NCBI RefSeq assembly: GCF_001428405.1
Contig: NZ_LMSL01000002.1
Coordinates: forward strand, 311,275 to 375,274
Length of the DNA: 64,000 bases
Source: Frateuria sp. Soil773
Lineage (GTDB): Bacteria; Pseudomonadota; Gammaproteobacteria; Xanthomonadales; Rhodanobacteraceae
Direction of reading: 5' to 3'
In this document: piece after piece, positions 1-9,614 of the stretch
Position numbering within the stretch: the stretch's first letter is position 1
How the letters are laid out: every line of letters starts with the position of its first letter
Notes under the pieces: generated by a model
The model's database searches: none
The model's input: only the letters and a program-made list of their open reading frames with translations
Told to the model about the DNA's origin: nothing
Program-made: the position numbers and the translations under genes

Positions 1-51
1 CCAGCACCGCTCTGCTACCATCGGCCGCCGCCTCACGCACCGCCCCGATCC

Positions 52-2034
52 ATGCTCAATCCGCAACAACTGGCCGCCGTCGAACACTGCGACAGCCCGC
101 TGCTGGTGCTGGCCGGCGCCGGTTCCGGCAAGACCTCGGTGATCACCCAGAAGATCGCGTACCTGATCGCGCGCAAGCGCCTGGCCGCATCGAGGATCGC
201 CGCGATCACCTTCACCAACAAGGCGGCGAAGGAGATGCGCGAGCGCGTGGGCAAGCTGGTCAGCAGCGAGGACGCCGCGGCGCTCACCGTGTGCACCTTC
301 CATGCGCTGGGGCTGAAGTTCCTGCAGATCGAGCACGCGCGCGCCGGCCTGCGCCGCGGCTTCTCGGTGCTGGACGCGGACGACAGCGAGGGCATCGTCA
401 AGGAGCTGGCGCCGAAAGGGGTCAAGCCCGACGTGCTGTTCGGCATCCGCAACCTGCTCAGCCGCGCCAAGAACGGCGGGCTGTCGCCGGAGGAGGCGCT
501 GGCCGCCGCGCGCAGTCCGCGCGAGCTGGAGGCGGCGACCATCTACGACCTGTACCAGCAGCGCCTGGCCGCGTTCAACGCCGTGGACTTCGACGACCTG
601 ATCCGGCTGCCGCTGCGCATCCTGGAAAGCGACGCGGAGTGCCGCGACGCCTGGCGCGAGCGCCTGCGCTACCTGCTGGTGGACGAATACCAGGACACCA
701 ACGACGCGCAGTACCGCCTGCTCAAGGCGCTCACCGGCGAGCGCGGCGGGATCACCTGCGTGGGCGACGACGACCAGTCGATCTACGCCTGGCGCGGCGC
801 CAACCCGGAGAACATCGACCAGCTCGGCCGCGACTGGCCGAACCTGCGCGTGATCAAGCTGGAGCAGAACTACCGCTGCGGCAAGCGCATCCTGCGCGCG
901 GCCAACGCGCTGATCGCCAACAACCCGCACCTGCACGAAAAGAAGCTGTGGAGCGAGCACCCGGAAGGCGCGCCGATCCGCGTGCTGGAATGCAAGGAAG
1001 CCGAGCACGAGGCCGAGCGCGTGGCCGCGATCGCCGCCACCCTGGCCGAAAAGCACAAGGCGCGCTGGGACGACATCGCGATCCTGTACCGCGGCAACTT
1101 CCAGGCGCGCCCGCTGGAGAAGGCGCTGCGGCTGGCGCGCATCCCGTACCACCTCACCGGCGCGCTGTCCTTCCTCGACCGCGCCGAGGTGAAGGACCTG
1201 CTCTGCTACCTGCGCCTGCTGACCAACCCCAGCGACGACGCCGCCTTCCTGCGCGTGGTCAACGTGCCCCGGCGCGAGATCGGCGCCACCACGCTGGAGA
1301 AGCTGGGCCAGATCGCGCAGTCGCGCCACTCGTCCCTGCTCGACGCCACCCGCAGCGACAGCGTGCTCCGCCAGCTCACCCCGCGCCCGGCGGCGGCGCT
1401 GGCCGCGTTTTCGGACCTGCTCGACGAACTGCGCAGCGCCTCGCTGCACGAAAGCGCGGCCGACCTGGTCGAGCTGATCCTCAAGCGCACCGGCTATGCC
1501 GCGCAGATCGCCGCCAGCACCACCGACAACACCGTGCGCGAGCGCAAGCTGGGTAACCTGCGTGAACTGGCCGACTGGTTCCGCGCCATGCAGAAGGGCG
1601 GCAACAGCGCCGGCGACCTCGCCTCGCAGCTCGCCCTGCTCAGCCACGCCGACCGCGACGAACCGGGCAACGCCGTGCGCATGATGACCCTGCACGCGGC
1701 CAAGGGACTGGAGTTCCGCTTCGTCTTCATCGTCGGCTGCGAGGACGGCACGCTGCCGCACGAGGGCGCGCTGGACGAGGGCCGGGTCGACGAGGAACGC
1801 CGCCTGATGTACGTGGGCATCACCCGCGCCAAGGAACTGCTGACCCTGTCGTGGTCGGCCCGCACCAAGCGCTACGGCGAGGTCCACAACAACCAGCCCA
1901 GCCGCTTCCTGCACGAGCTGCCGCAGGCCGACCTGCACTGGCAGGGCAAGGACCCGGAGGCGGACAAGGAAGTGGTGCGCGAGACCGCCGAGTCGCACAT
2001 GGCGAAAATCGCCGCGATGCTCGCCGGGGGCTGA
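52..2034 (+). CDS. rep: ATP-dependent DNA helicase Rep
   Basis: A 660-residue superfamily 1A 3'-5' helicase that unwinds DNA and clears protein blocks ahead of replication forks in the cytoplasm. Visible motifs, in order: Walker A GAGSGKT (residues 22-28), TFTNKAAKEM (motif Ia), Walker B DEYQDT (from D211), QSIYAWRGA (motif III), QNYRC (motif IV), MTLHAAKGLEF (motif V) and MYVGITRAKE (motif VI). The N-terminus (LNPQQLAAVEH) and overall length match Rep (about 670 residues) better than UvrD (about 720). The gene faces the transporter gene that follows. The 51 bases before it contain no other recognisable feature. Family assignment is very secure; Rep rather than UvrD is likely. Confidence 0.95.
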   Translation: MLNPQQLAAVEHCDSPLLVLAGAGSGKTSVITQKIAYLIARKRLAASRIAAITFTNKAAKEMRERVGKLVSSEDAAALTVCTFHALGLKFLQIEHARAGLRRGFSVLDADDSEGIVKELAPKGVKPDVLFGIRNLLSRAKNGGLSPEEALAAARSPRELEAATIYDLYQQRLAAFNAVDFDDLIRLPLRILESDAECRDAWRERLRYLLVDEYQDTNDAQYRLLKALTGERGGITCVGDDDQSIYAWRGANPENIDQLGRDWPNLRVIKLEQNYRCGKRILRAANALIANNPHLHEKKLWSEHPEGAPIRVLECKEAEHEAERVAAIAATLAEKHKARWDDIAILYRGNFQARPLEKALRLARIPYHLTGALSFLDRAEVKDLLCYLRLLTNPSDDAAFLRVVNVPRREIGATTLEKLGQIAQSRHSSLLDATRSDSVLRQLTPRPAAALAAFSDLLDELRSASLHESAADLVELILKRTGYAAQIAASTTDNTVRERKLGNLRELADWFRAMQKGGNSAGDLASQLALLSHADRDEPGNAVRMMTLHAAKGLEFRFVFIVGCEDGTLPHEGALDEGRVDEERRLMYVGITRAKELLTLSWSARTKRYGEVHNNQPSRFLHELPQADLHWQGKDPEADKEVVRETAESHMAKIAAMLAGG

Positions 2035-2161
2035 GCCCCGCGCCGGGCATCGGGTGCGCGCGGCATGGCCGGGCCGGGTCGCCCTTGCCGTGCCGGGCGC
2101 ACCGCATCGAACTCGCCGCATTGGCGAGGCGGCCCCGGCGCAGGCGGGCCGGGCAAGCGGG

Positions 2162-3190
2162 CTAGATCAGCCGCCCGCTCTCCAGCTCGCTCTTGAGGTA
2201 GGCGTAGTAGATCGGCGCGGCGACCAGCCCGGGCAGGCCGAACGCCGCCTCCATCAGCAGCATCGCGATCAGCAGCTCCCACGCGCGGGCGCGGATCTGC
2301 GTGCCGACGATGCGCGCGTTGAGGAAGTACTCCAGCTTGTGGATCAGGATCAGGAAGGCCAGCGCGGTGATGCCCACGCCCAGCGACACCGACAGGCCGG
2401 CGACGGTGACGGCGGTGTTGGAAAGCAGGTTGCCGATCACCGGCAGCAGGCCGACCACGAAGGTGACCACCACCAGCGTCTTGGCCAGCGGCACGTGGAT
2501 GCCGAACAGCGGCAGCGCGCCGAGCAGCAGGATCGCGGTGAGGACGGTGTTGATCAGCGAGATCTTGATCTGCGCGAACACGATGTTGTGGAACGCCTCG
2601 GCCAGCCGCTGGCAGCGCTGCGACAGCGCCCCGGCGAGCGGGCCGACCTGGTGCGCCGGACGGGTGCGGCTGAGCGCCACGATCGCCCCCAGCACCAGGC
2701 CGATGATGATGTGCACGAAGGCGCGCGCGGTCTCCTTGCCGGCGAGCTGCAGGCTGCCGGCGTGCTTGCGGGTCAGCTCCAGCGCCATCACGCGCAGCTC
2801 GTCGACGCTGTCGGGCAGCGAGCCGACGATCGCCGCCGGCAGTTGCTGGCGCGCCTTCTCCACCAGCGGCATCAACTGGTTCTGCCACAGCTCCTCCGGG
2901 TTGCCGATCTCGCTGCGGAAGAAGCTGATCGCGCCCAGGATCAGGAGAATCAGCAGCCCCACCACCACGATGCCGAGCAGGGCCACCACCAGCATCCGCG
3001 CGCGGTCGCCGGAAATGCGCCGTCCCAGCAGCGGGCTGACCGTCTGCACCAGTTCGTACACCAGCAGGCCGGCCAGCAATGCCGGCAGCAGGCGCAGCCA
3101 CAGCACCGCCAGCAGTGCGAGGCCGGCCAGGACGTAGCTCGCGGTGCGGATCGCACGGGTCGGTTCGCGCAGGGGCTGGATCGGTTGCAT
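2162..3190 (-). CDS. AI-2E family (PerM-like) membrane transporter
   Basis: A 342-residue integral membrane protein of the AI-2E/UPF0118 family. Two hydrophobic helices near the N-terminus (about residues 16-50) are followed by a helix at 65-90, a soluble domain (about 95-150), then a cluster of membrane segments from about 155 to the end. Conserved family stretches include LVYELVQTVSPLL, VGLLPVIGNLLS near residue 240, and the C-terminal PGLVAAPIYYAYLKSEL. Members export small molecules or ions (AI-2 in TqsA, sodium/lithium in some others), so the substrate cannot be read from sequence. It converges on rep and is divergent from the acid phosphatase gene. Function is inferred from family only. 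Confidence 0.88.
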   Translation of the reverse strand: MQPIQPLREPTRAIRTASYVLAGLALLAVLWLRLLPALLAGLLVYELVQTVSPLLGRRISGDRARMLVVALLGIVVVGLLILLILGAISFFRSEIGNPEELWQNQLMPLVEKARQQLPAAIVGSLPDSVDELRVMALELTRKHAGSLQLAGKETARAFVHIIIGLVLGAIVALSRTRPAHQVGPLAGALSQRCQRLAEAFHNIVFAQIKISLINTVLTAILLLGALPLFGIHVPLAKTLVVVTFVVGLLPVIGNLLSNTAVTVAGLSVSLGVGITALAFLILIHKLEYFLNARIVGTQIRARAWELLIAMLLMEAAFGLPGLVAAPIYYAYLKSELESGRLI

Positions 3191-3317
3191 CGGTCGGCAG
3201 GGATGGACGGGGCGGCCAGTCTGTCAGCAGCGCGCGGCCGCCGCCAGCCCGGCGGGCGGACACGCGGCTGTCGTAAACTCCCGCGATCCTGCACGCTGCC
3301 TTCCTGGAAAACCCTTC

Positions 3318-4217
3318 ATGTCCCTACGCCTGCCGGCGCTCGCCGCCACCCTCGTCCTGCTGGCCGGATGCGCCGCGCCATCGCCCAGGCCCGCCGCCGC
3401 CCCGGCACCGGCGGCCGACGCCGCGCCGACCGCCCCGGCGGCGACGCCCGCCGACGACAACCTCAACGCCGTCGCCTGGACGCAGACCGCGATCGAGCAC
3501 GACCTGATCTACCTTCAGACCTACCGCGACGCGCAGGCCCGCCTGCCCGCCGCGCTGAAGGACCGGCAGTGGGATGCGCTGCCGAAGGACGACCGCATGG
3601 TTCCGGCCAGGGGCCTGAGGCCGGCCGTGGTGCTCGACATCGACGAGACCGTGCTGGACAACTCGCCGTACCAGGCGCGGCTGGTCAGGAGCGGCGGCGA
3701 ATACAACGAGGCCGACTGGGCCGCCTGGTGCAAAGAGCAGAAGGCGCGTGCGCTGCCGGGCGTGGTCGAGTTCACCCAGTACGCGGCGAAGCACGGCGTT
3801 GCGGTGATCTACATCTCCAACCGCGCCAAGGACCTCGACCAGGCCACCCTCGCCAACCTGCGCCAGGTCGGCCTGCCGGTATCCGGGCCGGAAGCCTTCC
3901 TGGGCCTGGGCACCTTCGTCGAGGGCTGCGAGCAGATGGGCACCGAGAAGGGCTGCCGCCGCCAGTTGATCAGCCGCAAGTACCGGGTGCTGATGCAGTT
4001 CGGCGACCAGATCGGCGATTTCGTCACCGTGCCGGCCAATACCCGTGCCGGCCGCGAGAAGGCCGTGGCGCCCTATCTGCCGTGGATCGGCACGCGCTGG
4101 TTCACCCTGCCCAACCCCACCTACGGCGCCTGGGCGCCCGCGCTGTTCAACAACGACTGGACCGCCCCGCGCGGCGAACGCCGCCGGCAGACCATCGAGG
4201 CACTGCGCTTCGATTGA
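3318..4217 (+). CDS. HAD family acid phosphatase, lipoprotein e(P4) type
   Basis: A 299-residue lipoprotein of the class B/C acid phosphatase group (5'-nucleotidase, lipoprotein e(P4) family). The start at 3318 gives a lipoprotein signal ending in LLAGC; the open frame continues upstream but without a signal sequence. An Ala/Pro-rich linker follows (about residues 21-50), then the HAD domain with nucleophile motif VLDIDETVLDNS and a later motif YISNRAKDLD; QFGDQIGDF carries the acidic Mg-binding residues. In characterised relatives such enzymes remove phosphate from nucleotides, including NMN, outside the inner membrane so that nucleosides can be taken up. It stands alone, followed by an AT-rich spacer and a terminator. 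Confidence 0.9.
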   Translation: MSLRLPALAATLVLLAGCAAPSPRPAAAPAPAADAAPTAPAATPADDNLNAVAWTQTAIEHDLIYLQTYRDAQARLPAALKDRQWDALPKDDRMVPARGLRPAVVLDIDETVLDNSPYQARLVRSGGEYNEADWAAWCKEQKARALPGVVEFTQYAAKHGVAVIYISNRAKDLDQATLANLRQVGLPVSGPEAFLGLGTFVEGCEQMGTEKGCRRQLISRKYRVLMQFGDQIGDFVTVPANTRAGREKAVAPYLPWIGTRWFTLPNPTYGAWAPALFNNDWTAPRGERRRQTIEALRFD

Positions 4218-4253
4218 TAAAAATCAATCACTTAACTACCAATTCATCACGTA

Positions 4254-4282
4254 TTGCCTTAGCTTTAACGAGCAAGTAAGAT
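4254..4282 (+). promoter_or_regulatory. candidate sigma70 promoter in AT-rich spacer
   Basis: TTGCCT (4254-4259) and TAAGAT (4277-4282) are separated by exactly 17 bases. Each matches the sigma70 consensus at 4 of 6 positions. The site lies in a spacer of about 100 bases that is much richer in A/T than the surrounding DNA, just after the acid phosphatase stop codon. Transcription would begin near 4289. This is a pattern match only. Confidence 0.4.
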
Positions 4283-4288
4283 TTCTCC

Positions 4289-4384
4289 CGCCGAAACCTG
4301 CTGACCTCCAATTCGCGGGCAAGGCCATTTCCCTTCCGGCTTCTGCCGGATTACCCCGCGAGGCCAAACGCCCGCGGGGTTTTT
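4289..4384 (+). ncRNA. candidate small RNA (about 95 nt) ending at an intrinsic terminator
   Basis: Between the acid phosphatase and the next lipoprotein gene lies a stretch with a promoter-like pair upstream, a small internal hairpin (TCCGGC-TTCT-GCCGGA, 4335-4350) and a strong intrinsic terminator. There is no convincing open reading frame with a ribosome site inside. This arrangement is typical of an independently transcribed small RNA. Equally possible, it is only the 3' untranslated region of the acid phosphatase mRNA, or a leader for the gene at 4512. I do not recognise it as a known RNA family. Confidence 0.35.
4354..4384 (+). terminator. Rho-independent terminator
   Basis: Seven-base stem CCCCGCG (4354-4360) pairs with CGCGGGG (4373-4379) over a 12-base loop and is followed directly by TTTTTCTTTT. 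It would end transcription from the acid phosphatase or from the candidate small RNA. Confidence 0.85.
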
Positions 4385-4511
4385 CTTTTGGGCGACGCAT
4401 GGCAGGCCTTGTTTCGCCGCCGCACGCCCCCTTACCCTGCCGCGACTTCCGGCGCCGGTTCGCGCGCCGCCACCCCGCGGCGCGCCGGCGCCGTCCATCG
4501 CGAGACCTCCC

Positions 4512-5456
4512 ATGCGTTCCAAGCCGCTCCGCCGTACCCTGCTGCCGCTGCTCGCCGTGCTGGCGCTGGCCGCCTGCCACGACAAGAACGACACCGCCGC
4601 CGCGGGCGGCGACACGCCGGAGGCGGCGGTGCGGCAGTCGGTGGCGCTGATCAAGGCGGGCGATTTCGCCGGCTTCTGGAAGCACGCGCTGCCGCCGGCG
4701 GACTACGCCACCCTGCGCAGCGACTGGGGCCGCGCCCGCCCGGACCAGAAGCCGGTCACCGCCGAGGACCGCGCCAGGTTCGACCAGACCGTGCAGAAGC
4801 TCACCGCGCCGGATGCGGAGAACAGGCTCTATGCCGAGCTGCAGCCGAAGCTGGCCGAGGCCGAGCAGAAGTACAAGGACCAGTTGCCGATGATGATCGG
4901 CGTCGGCCAGCAGTTCGCCAAGTCCGCCATCGCGCAGAACCAGAACCTGACCGCGCAGCAGAAGGACCAGGCCGGCGCCGTGCTCGACGTGCTCGGCCCG
5001 TGGGCGCAGCAGGTGGCCTGGTTCGACCCGGCCAAGGCCAGGCAGGCGGTCGGCGTGGCGGTGGCGACCGCGCGCAAGCTCGACCTGAAGAGCCCGGACG
5101 CGATGCGCACGATGGATTTCGACACCGCCATGGCCAAGTACGCGATCGGCTTCGACGGCGCCAGGCAACTGCTGGCCACCTACGGCCTGTCGGTGGACGA
5201 CACGCTCGACTCGGTCAAGGTCACCCCGATCGAGACCACCGACGACCACGCCCGCGTGCGCATCGACTACACCCTGCTCGGCAAGCCGCTCTCGACCGAA
5301 TCGGCGCTGGTGCGGGAGGACGGCCGCTGGTACGGCGAAGACCTGCTGGAGAAGACCCGCGAGGCGCACCGGCAGTTGCAGGCGCCGGCCGCCGCCGGCT
5401 CCGCGCCGGTCCAGGCCCGGGCGCCGGCCGCGACGGCGGGCGGTGCGCAAGGCTGA
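4512..5456 (+). CDS. conserved hypothetical lipoprotein
   Basis: A 314-residue protein with a lipoprotein signal peptide (basic MRSKPLRRT, hydrophobic core, lipobox LAAC near residue 22). The mature part begins with a low-complexity Ala/Gly linker and a segment (about 35-60) that resembles the start of small NTF2-like or DUF4878-type lipoproteins (EAAVRQSVALIKAGDFAGFW). A helical middle rich in Gln and Lys follows, and the chain ends in a disordered Ala/Pro tail. It lies 25 bases before plsB and may be cotranscribed with it. No catalytic motif is visible and I do not recognise a named family, so function is unknown; envelope location is predicted. Confidence 0.8.
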   Translation: MRSKPLRRTLLPLLAVLALAACHDKNDTAAAGGDTPEAAVRQSVALIKAGDFAGFWKHALPPADYATLRSDWGRARPDQKPVTAEDRARFDQTVQKLTAPDAENRLYAELQPKLAEAEQKYKDQLPMMIGVGQQFAKSAIAQNQNLTAQQKDQAGAVLDVLGPWAQQVAWFDPAKARQAVGVAVATARKLDLKSPDAMRTMDFDTAMAKYAIGFDGARQLLATYGLSVDDTLDSVKVTPIETTDDHARVRIDYTLLGKPLSTESALVREDGRWYGEDLLEKTREAHRQLQAPAAAGSAPVQARAPAATAGGAQG

Positions 5457-5481
5457 ACGGCGCTGCCGGTAGAATAGGCGG

Positions 5482-8160
5482 ATGCACAATATGAACGCGG
5501 ACTCTCCCGCCCGCAACCGCGCGCCCTGGTGGTTCCACCTGGCCAGCCAGTTGCTCGAACCCTGGGTGCGCATCCGGCGCGATCCGGCCGAACCCGCCAC
5601 CCTGCTGCAGGGCGGCGTGCCGGTCTGCTACGTGATCGAGCGCGACGGCTTCTCCGACGCGCTGATCCTCGACCGCGCCTGCCGCGAGGCCGGCCTGCCC
5701 TCGCCGATGCAGCCGCTGTCCGGCACCCGCCGGCGCCGCTCGGTGTTCGCGCTGGCGCGGCGCGACGGCTGGCTGTTCGGGCGCAGCCGCCAGCGCGCGC
5801 CGAACGAGCCGCTGGGCCAGTTGGTCCGTTCGCTGGAGGGCGACGCCGAGCGCGACATCCAGATCGTGCCGGTGTCGATCTACGTCGGCCGCGCGCCGAG
5901 CCGCGAGAGCGGCTGGTTCCGCGTGCTGTTCTCCGAGAACTGGGTGATGGTGGGCCGTTTCCGCCGCCTGCTGGCGCTGCTGCTCAACGGCCGCGACACG
6001 GTGGTGCACTTCTCCGCGCCGGTGTCGCTGCGCAGCGTGATGAGCGAGGCCGGCGAGATCCGCCCCGAGCGCCTGGTGCGCAAGATCGCGCGGGTGCTGC
6101 GCACGCATTTCCGGCGCATCCGCGCGGCGGTGATCGGCCCCGACCTGTCGCACAAGCGCACCGTGGTCGACGCGGTGCTCAACGCCGAGCCGGTGCGCAA
6201 CGCGATCGCCGCCAGCGCCGCCAAGGAAAACATCACCTACGCCAAGGCCTGGCGCAAGGCGCACAAGCTGGTGCTGGAGATCGCCGCGGACTATTCGCAC
6301 CCGGTGGTGCGCTCGGCCTCGTTCCTGCTGTCCAACTTCTGGAACAAGCTGTACGACGGCATCGCCATGCACCACTTCGACAAGGCCCGCGCCGCCGCGC
6401 CGGGCTACGAGGTGGTCTACGTGCCCAGCCACCGCAGCCACACCGACTACCTGCTGATGTCCTACCAGTTGCACGTGTCCGGCGTGGTGGTGCCGCACAT
6501 CGCCGCCGGCGTGAACCTCAACCTGCCCGGGCTGGGCCCGATCCTGCGCCGCGGCGGCGCGTTCTTCCTGCGCCGCAGCTTCAAGGGCAACGCGCTGTAC
6601 TCGGTGGTGTTCAACGAGTACATGGCGCAGTTGATCGACCGCGGCGTGCCGATGGAATACTTCATCGAGGGCGGCCGCTCGCGCACCGGGCGCCTGCTGG
6701 CGCCGCGCGCCGGCCTGCTGGCGATGACCGTGCGCGCCTTCCTGCGCGCGCCGCGCCGGCCGGTGCTGTTCCAGCCGGTCTACATCGGCTACGAGAAGCT
6801 GATGGAGGGCAAGAGCTACATCGGCGAGCTGTCCGGCAAGCCGAAAGAGAAGGAATCCCTGCTCGGCCTGCTGCGCGGCATCGGCGGCGTGCTGCGCCAG
6901 CGCTACGGCCACGTGGCGCTCAACTTCGGCGAGCCGATCGAGCTGACCCCGCTGCTGGACGCGGCCAGCGGCGACTGGCGCGCCGCCACCAGCGATCCGG
7001 ACGCCAAGCCCGAATGGCTCAACCGCGTGGTCGACGACCTCGCCGACCGCATCCAGGTCAACATCAACCGCGCCGCCGACGTGAACCCCATCAACCTGCT
7101 GGCGCTGGCCCTGCTGGCCACGCCCAAGCACGCGATGGCCGAAAGCGACCTGCTCGCCCAGCTGGAGCTGATGAAGTCGCTGCTGACCGAGCTGCCCTAT
7201 TCCGACCGCGTCACCATCACGCCGATGGACCCGGCCGCGATCATCGCCTACGGCGAGCAGATGGGCTGGATCCGCCGCGCGCGCCACCCGCTCGGCGACG
7301 TGCTGGCGGCCGACGACGAGCAGGCCGTGCTGCTGAGCTACTTCCGCAACAACGTGCTGCACCTCACCGCCACCGCGGCCTGGGTGGCGTGCTGCTTCCT
7401 CAACAACCGGCGCATGTCGCGCTCGTCGATCCTGCGGCTGGGCCGGATCATCTACCCGTTCATCCAGGGCGAGCTGTTCCTGCCGTGGGACGCCGAGGGC
7501 TTCGCCGCGCAGTTGCAGGCGACGATCGACTTCTTCGTGCGCCGCGGCCTGCTCGAATCCACCGGCGAGGGCCGCCTGCTCGAACGCGGCCCCGGCCAGG
7601 ACGACGGCGCCTACCAGCTCAAGACCATCGCGCGCAGCCTGATCCAGGCGTTCGAGCGCTACTACATCACCATCGCCGCGCTGGCCAAGAACGGCCCGCA
7701 CACGATCACCGCGGCCGAGCTGGAGAACGCCTGCACGCTCACCGCGCAGCGGCTGAGCCTTCTCAACGAGCTGTCCGCGCCGGAGTTCTTCGACAAGGCG
7801 CTGTTCCGCGGCTTCATCCAGAAGCTGCGCGAGCGCCGCATCGTGTGGACCGACGAGGCCGGCAAGCTCGACTATGCCGGCGCGCTGGAAGACATGGTGC
7901 GCGACGCGCGGGTGATCCTGTCGCGCGACGTGCGCCATTCGATCCTCAAGATCACCGGCGGCGACGACAAGGACGCGCCGAAGAACGAGCCGCCGCGCGC
8001 GCCGGCGGAGCCGGCCCCGGCCGAAGCCGCCGCGCCCGCTCCCACGCCCGCGCCCGTTCCCGCCGACGCCGGCAGCGACGACCTGCACCGGCGCCACGTC
8101 GAGGCCGAGCGGCAGGCGCATGCCCATGCGCCCGACGACGCCGGCAAGCCGAGCCTGTAG
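5482..8160 (+). CDS. plsB: glycerol-3-phosphate 1-O-acyltransferase PlsB
   Basis: An 892-residue enzyme that transfers an acyl chain from acyl-CoA or acyl-ACP to position 1 of glycerol-3-phosphate, the first step of phospholipid synthesis, at the inner membrane. The acyltransferase blocks are plain: block I HRSHTD with H317 and D322 (the HX4D catalytic pair), block [12 protein letters not shown], block [14 protein letters not shown], block [14 protein letters not shown]. Length is slightly above E. coli PlsB (about 807) because of a disordered Ala/Pro-rich C-terminal tail from about residue 830. ATGs at 5482 and 5491 are both usable; a promoter-like TAGAAT lies about 10 bases upstream. ubiE begins one base after its stop codon. 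Confidence 0.96.
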   Translation: MHNMNADSPARNRAPWWFHLASQLLEPWVRIRRDPAEPATLLQGGVPVCYVIERDGFSDALILDRACREAGLPSPMQPLSGTRRRRSVFALARRDGWLFGRSRQRAPNEPLGQLVRSLEGDAERDIQIVPVSIYVGRAPSRESGWFRVLFSENWVMVGRFRRLLALLLNGRDTVVHFSAPVSLRSVMSEAGEIRPERLVRKIARVLRTHFRRIRAAVIGPDLSHKRTVVDAVLNAEPVRNAIAASAAKENITYAKAWRKAHKLVLEIAADYSHPVVRSASFLLSNFWNKLYDGIAMHHFDKARAAAPGYEVVYVPSHRSHTDYLLMSYQLHVSGVVVPHIAAGVNLNLPGLGPILRRGGAFFLRRSFKGNALYSVVFNEYMAQLIDRGVPMEYFIEGGRSRTGRLLAPRAGLLAMTVRAFLRAPRRPVLFQPVYIGYEKLMEGKSYIGELSGKPKEKESLLGLLRGIGGVLRQRYGHVALNFGEPIELTPLLDAASGDWRAATSDPDAKPEWLNRVVDDLADRIQVNINRAADVNPINLLALALLATPKHAMAESDLLAQLELMKSLLTELPYSDRVTITPMDPAAIIAYGEQMGWIRRARHPLGDVLAADDEQAVLLSYFRNNVLHLTATAAWVACCFLNNRRMSRSSILRLGRIIYPFIQGELFLPWDAEGFAAQLQATIDFFVRRGLLESTGEGRLLERGPGQDDGAYQLKTIARSLIQAFERYYITIAALAKNGPHTITAAELENACTLTAQRLSLLNELSAPEFFDKALFRGFIQKLRERRIVWTDEAGKLDYAGALEDMVRDARVILSRDVRHSILKITGGDDKDAPKNEPPRAPAEPAPAEAAAPAPTPAPVPADAGSDDLHRRHVEAERQAHAHAPDDAGKPSL

Positions 8161-8161
8161 C

Positions 8162-8938
8162 ATGGACCCCATGAACGAGCAGCCCAAGTCCAACCCGGAA
8201 CCGACCACCCATTTCGGCTTCCGCGACGTGCCGGTCGGCGACAAGCAGAAGCTGGTCGGCCAGGTGTTCACCTCGGTCGCGCGCAACTACGACCTGATGA
8301 ACGACCTGATGTCGTTCGGCGTGCATCGCCTGTGGAAGCGCCACTTCGTGGCGGTCAGCGGCGTGCGCCGCGGCGACCGCGTGCTGGACCTGGCCGGCGG
8401 CACCGGCGACATCGCCGCCCTGCTCAAGCCGGTGGTCGGCGACGCGGGCGAGGTGGTGGTGGGCGACATCAACGCCGCCATGCTCGGCGTGGGCCGCGAC
8501 CGCCTCACCGACCGCGGCCTGGTCGGCGGCCTGCGCTGGGCCCAGCTCAACGCCGAATGCCTGCCGTTCCCCGACGACAGCTTCGACGCCGTGACCATGG
8601 CCTTCGGCCTGCGCAACGTCACCGACAAGGACAAGGCGCTGGCCGACATCTGCCGCGTGCTCAGGCCCGGCGGCCGCGCCCTGGTGCTGGAGTTCTCGCG
8701 GGTGCAGAGCGAGCTGTTCGGCAAGCTATACGACTTCCACTCGTTCAAGGTGCTGCCGAAGCTCGGCCGGCTGTTCGCCGGCGACGCCGACAGCTACCAG
8801 TACCTGGCCGAATCGATCCGCAAGCACCCGGACCAGCAGACCCTCAAGGGCATGATGGAGCGTGCCGGCTTCGGCCGCGTCGAGGTGCGCAACCTCACCA
8901 ACGGGATCGTGGCGATCCACCGCGCGTACAAGCTCTGA
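8162..8938 (+). CDS. ubiE: ubiquinone/menaquinone biosynthesis C-methyltransferase UbiE
   Basis: A 258-residue SAM-dependent methyltransferase that C-methylates the benzoquinol (and, in menaquinone makers, naphthoquinol) ring of respiratory quinone precursors. UbiE/COQ5 signatures are present: [17 protein letters not shown] near residue 40, the SAM-binding glycine motif [11 protein letters not shown] near residue 77, and [10 protein letters not shown] near residue 150. Starts at 8162 (MDPMNEQ) and 8171 (MNEQPK) are both plausible and neither has a clear ribosome site. It sits one base after plsB and 10 bases before the channel gene, so the three may form one transcript. Confidence 0.95.
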   Translation: MDPMNEQPKSNPEPTTHFGFRDVPVGDKQKLVGQVFTSVARNYDLMNDLMSFGVHRLWKRHFVAVSGVRRGDRVLDLAGGTGDIAALLKPVVGDAGEVVVGDINAAMLGVGRDRLTDRGLVGGLRWAQLNAECLPFPDDSFDAVTMAFGLRNVTDKDKALADICRVLRPGGRALVLEFSRVQSELFGKLYDFHSFKVLPKLGRLFAGDADSYQYLAESIRKHPDQQTLKGMMERAGFGRVEVRNLTNGIVAIHRAYKL

Positions 8939-8948
8939 AGGACCGCGC

Positions 8949-9587
8949 ATGAGCCATGGAGCGCAGCAGCTCGAACGCCTGAAGGCCTTCTCCGACGCCG
9001 TGTTCGCCATCGCGATCACGCTGCTGGTGATCGAAGTGCACGTGCCGCGGCTGGACACGCCGGACGATGCCGCCTACCTCGCCGCGCTGGTGCACCTGAT
9101 GCCGAGCTTCATGGGCTTCGTGCTGAGCTTCCTCGCCATCGGCGCGCTGTGGATCGCGCACCACCGGCTGTTCGGCGTGCTGGATGGCTACGAGCCCCGG
9201 CTGATGTGGCCGAACATGCTGCTGCTGATGGTGATCGCCTTCATGCCGTTCGCCACCGCGCTGATGAGTTCCAACCCGCTCGCGCGCGTGCCGGAGGTGT
9301 TCTATTCGGCCACCCTGCTCGCCGCCGGGCTGTTGCAGTTGTTCCTGTTCCAGCTCGCGCTGCGGCCCGGGCGGGTACGCGCCGGGGTGCCGCCGCAGGA
9401 GGTCAACGCGCTGCGCTGGCGCGCGCTGGCCCTGCCCACGGCGGCTGCCGCCGCGCTGCTGGCGGCACCGCACATCCCGGGCAACAACAACTTCTTCCTG
9501 CTGGCGATCCCGTTGCTCGCCCGTGCCTATGCCGCGATCGGCCGGCGCCGCGCCCTGCGGCGCATGGAGCCGGCGCTGGCCGACTGA
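8949..9587 (+). CDS. TMEM175 family potassium channel-like protein
   Basis: A 212-residue membrane protein of the DUF1211/TMEM175 family. The diagnostic segment RLKAFSDAVFAIAITLLVIE (about residues 9-28) contains the FSD motif on the first helix that lines the pore of bacterial TMEM175 potassium channels. Five or six further hydrophobic segments follow (about 43-65, 80-100, 115-135, 150-185). The start at 8949 is set by the motif position; the frame extends upstream into ubiE without similarity. It lies 10 bases downstream of ubiE. Potassium conduction is inferred from the family. Confidence 0.85.
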   Translation: MSHGAQQLERLKAFSDAVFAIAITLLVIEVHVPRLDTPDDAAYLAALVHLMPSFMGFVLSFLAIGALWIAHHRLFGVLDGYEPRLMWPNMLLLMVIAFMPFATALMSSNPLARVPEVFYSATLLAAGLLQLFLFQLALRPGRVRAGVPPQEVNALRWRALALPTAAAAALLAAPHIPGNNNFFLLAIPLLARAYAAIGRRRALRRMEPALAD

Positions 9588-9614
9588 GCGAGCGCCGGGT
9601 CCACGCCGCGCCGA

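Noticed and set aside
5221..8286. Very long open frame on the minus strand opposite plsB and ubiE
   Set aside because: It is antisense to two certain genes, its translation is Arg/Gly/Ala/His-rich with no family likeness, and such frames are common in DNA with very high GC at third codon positions.
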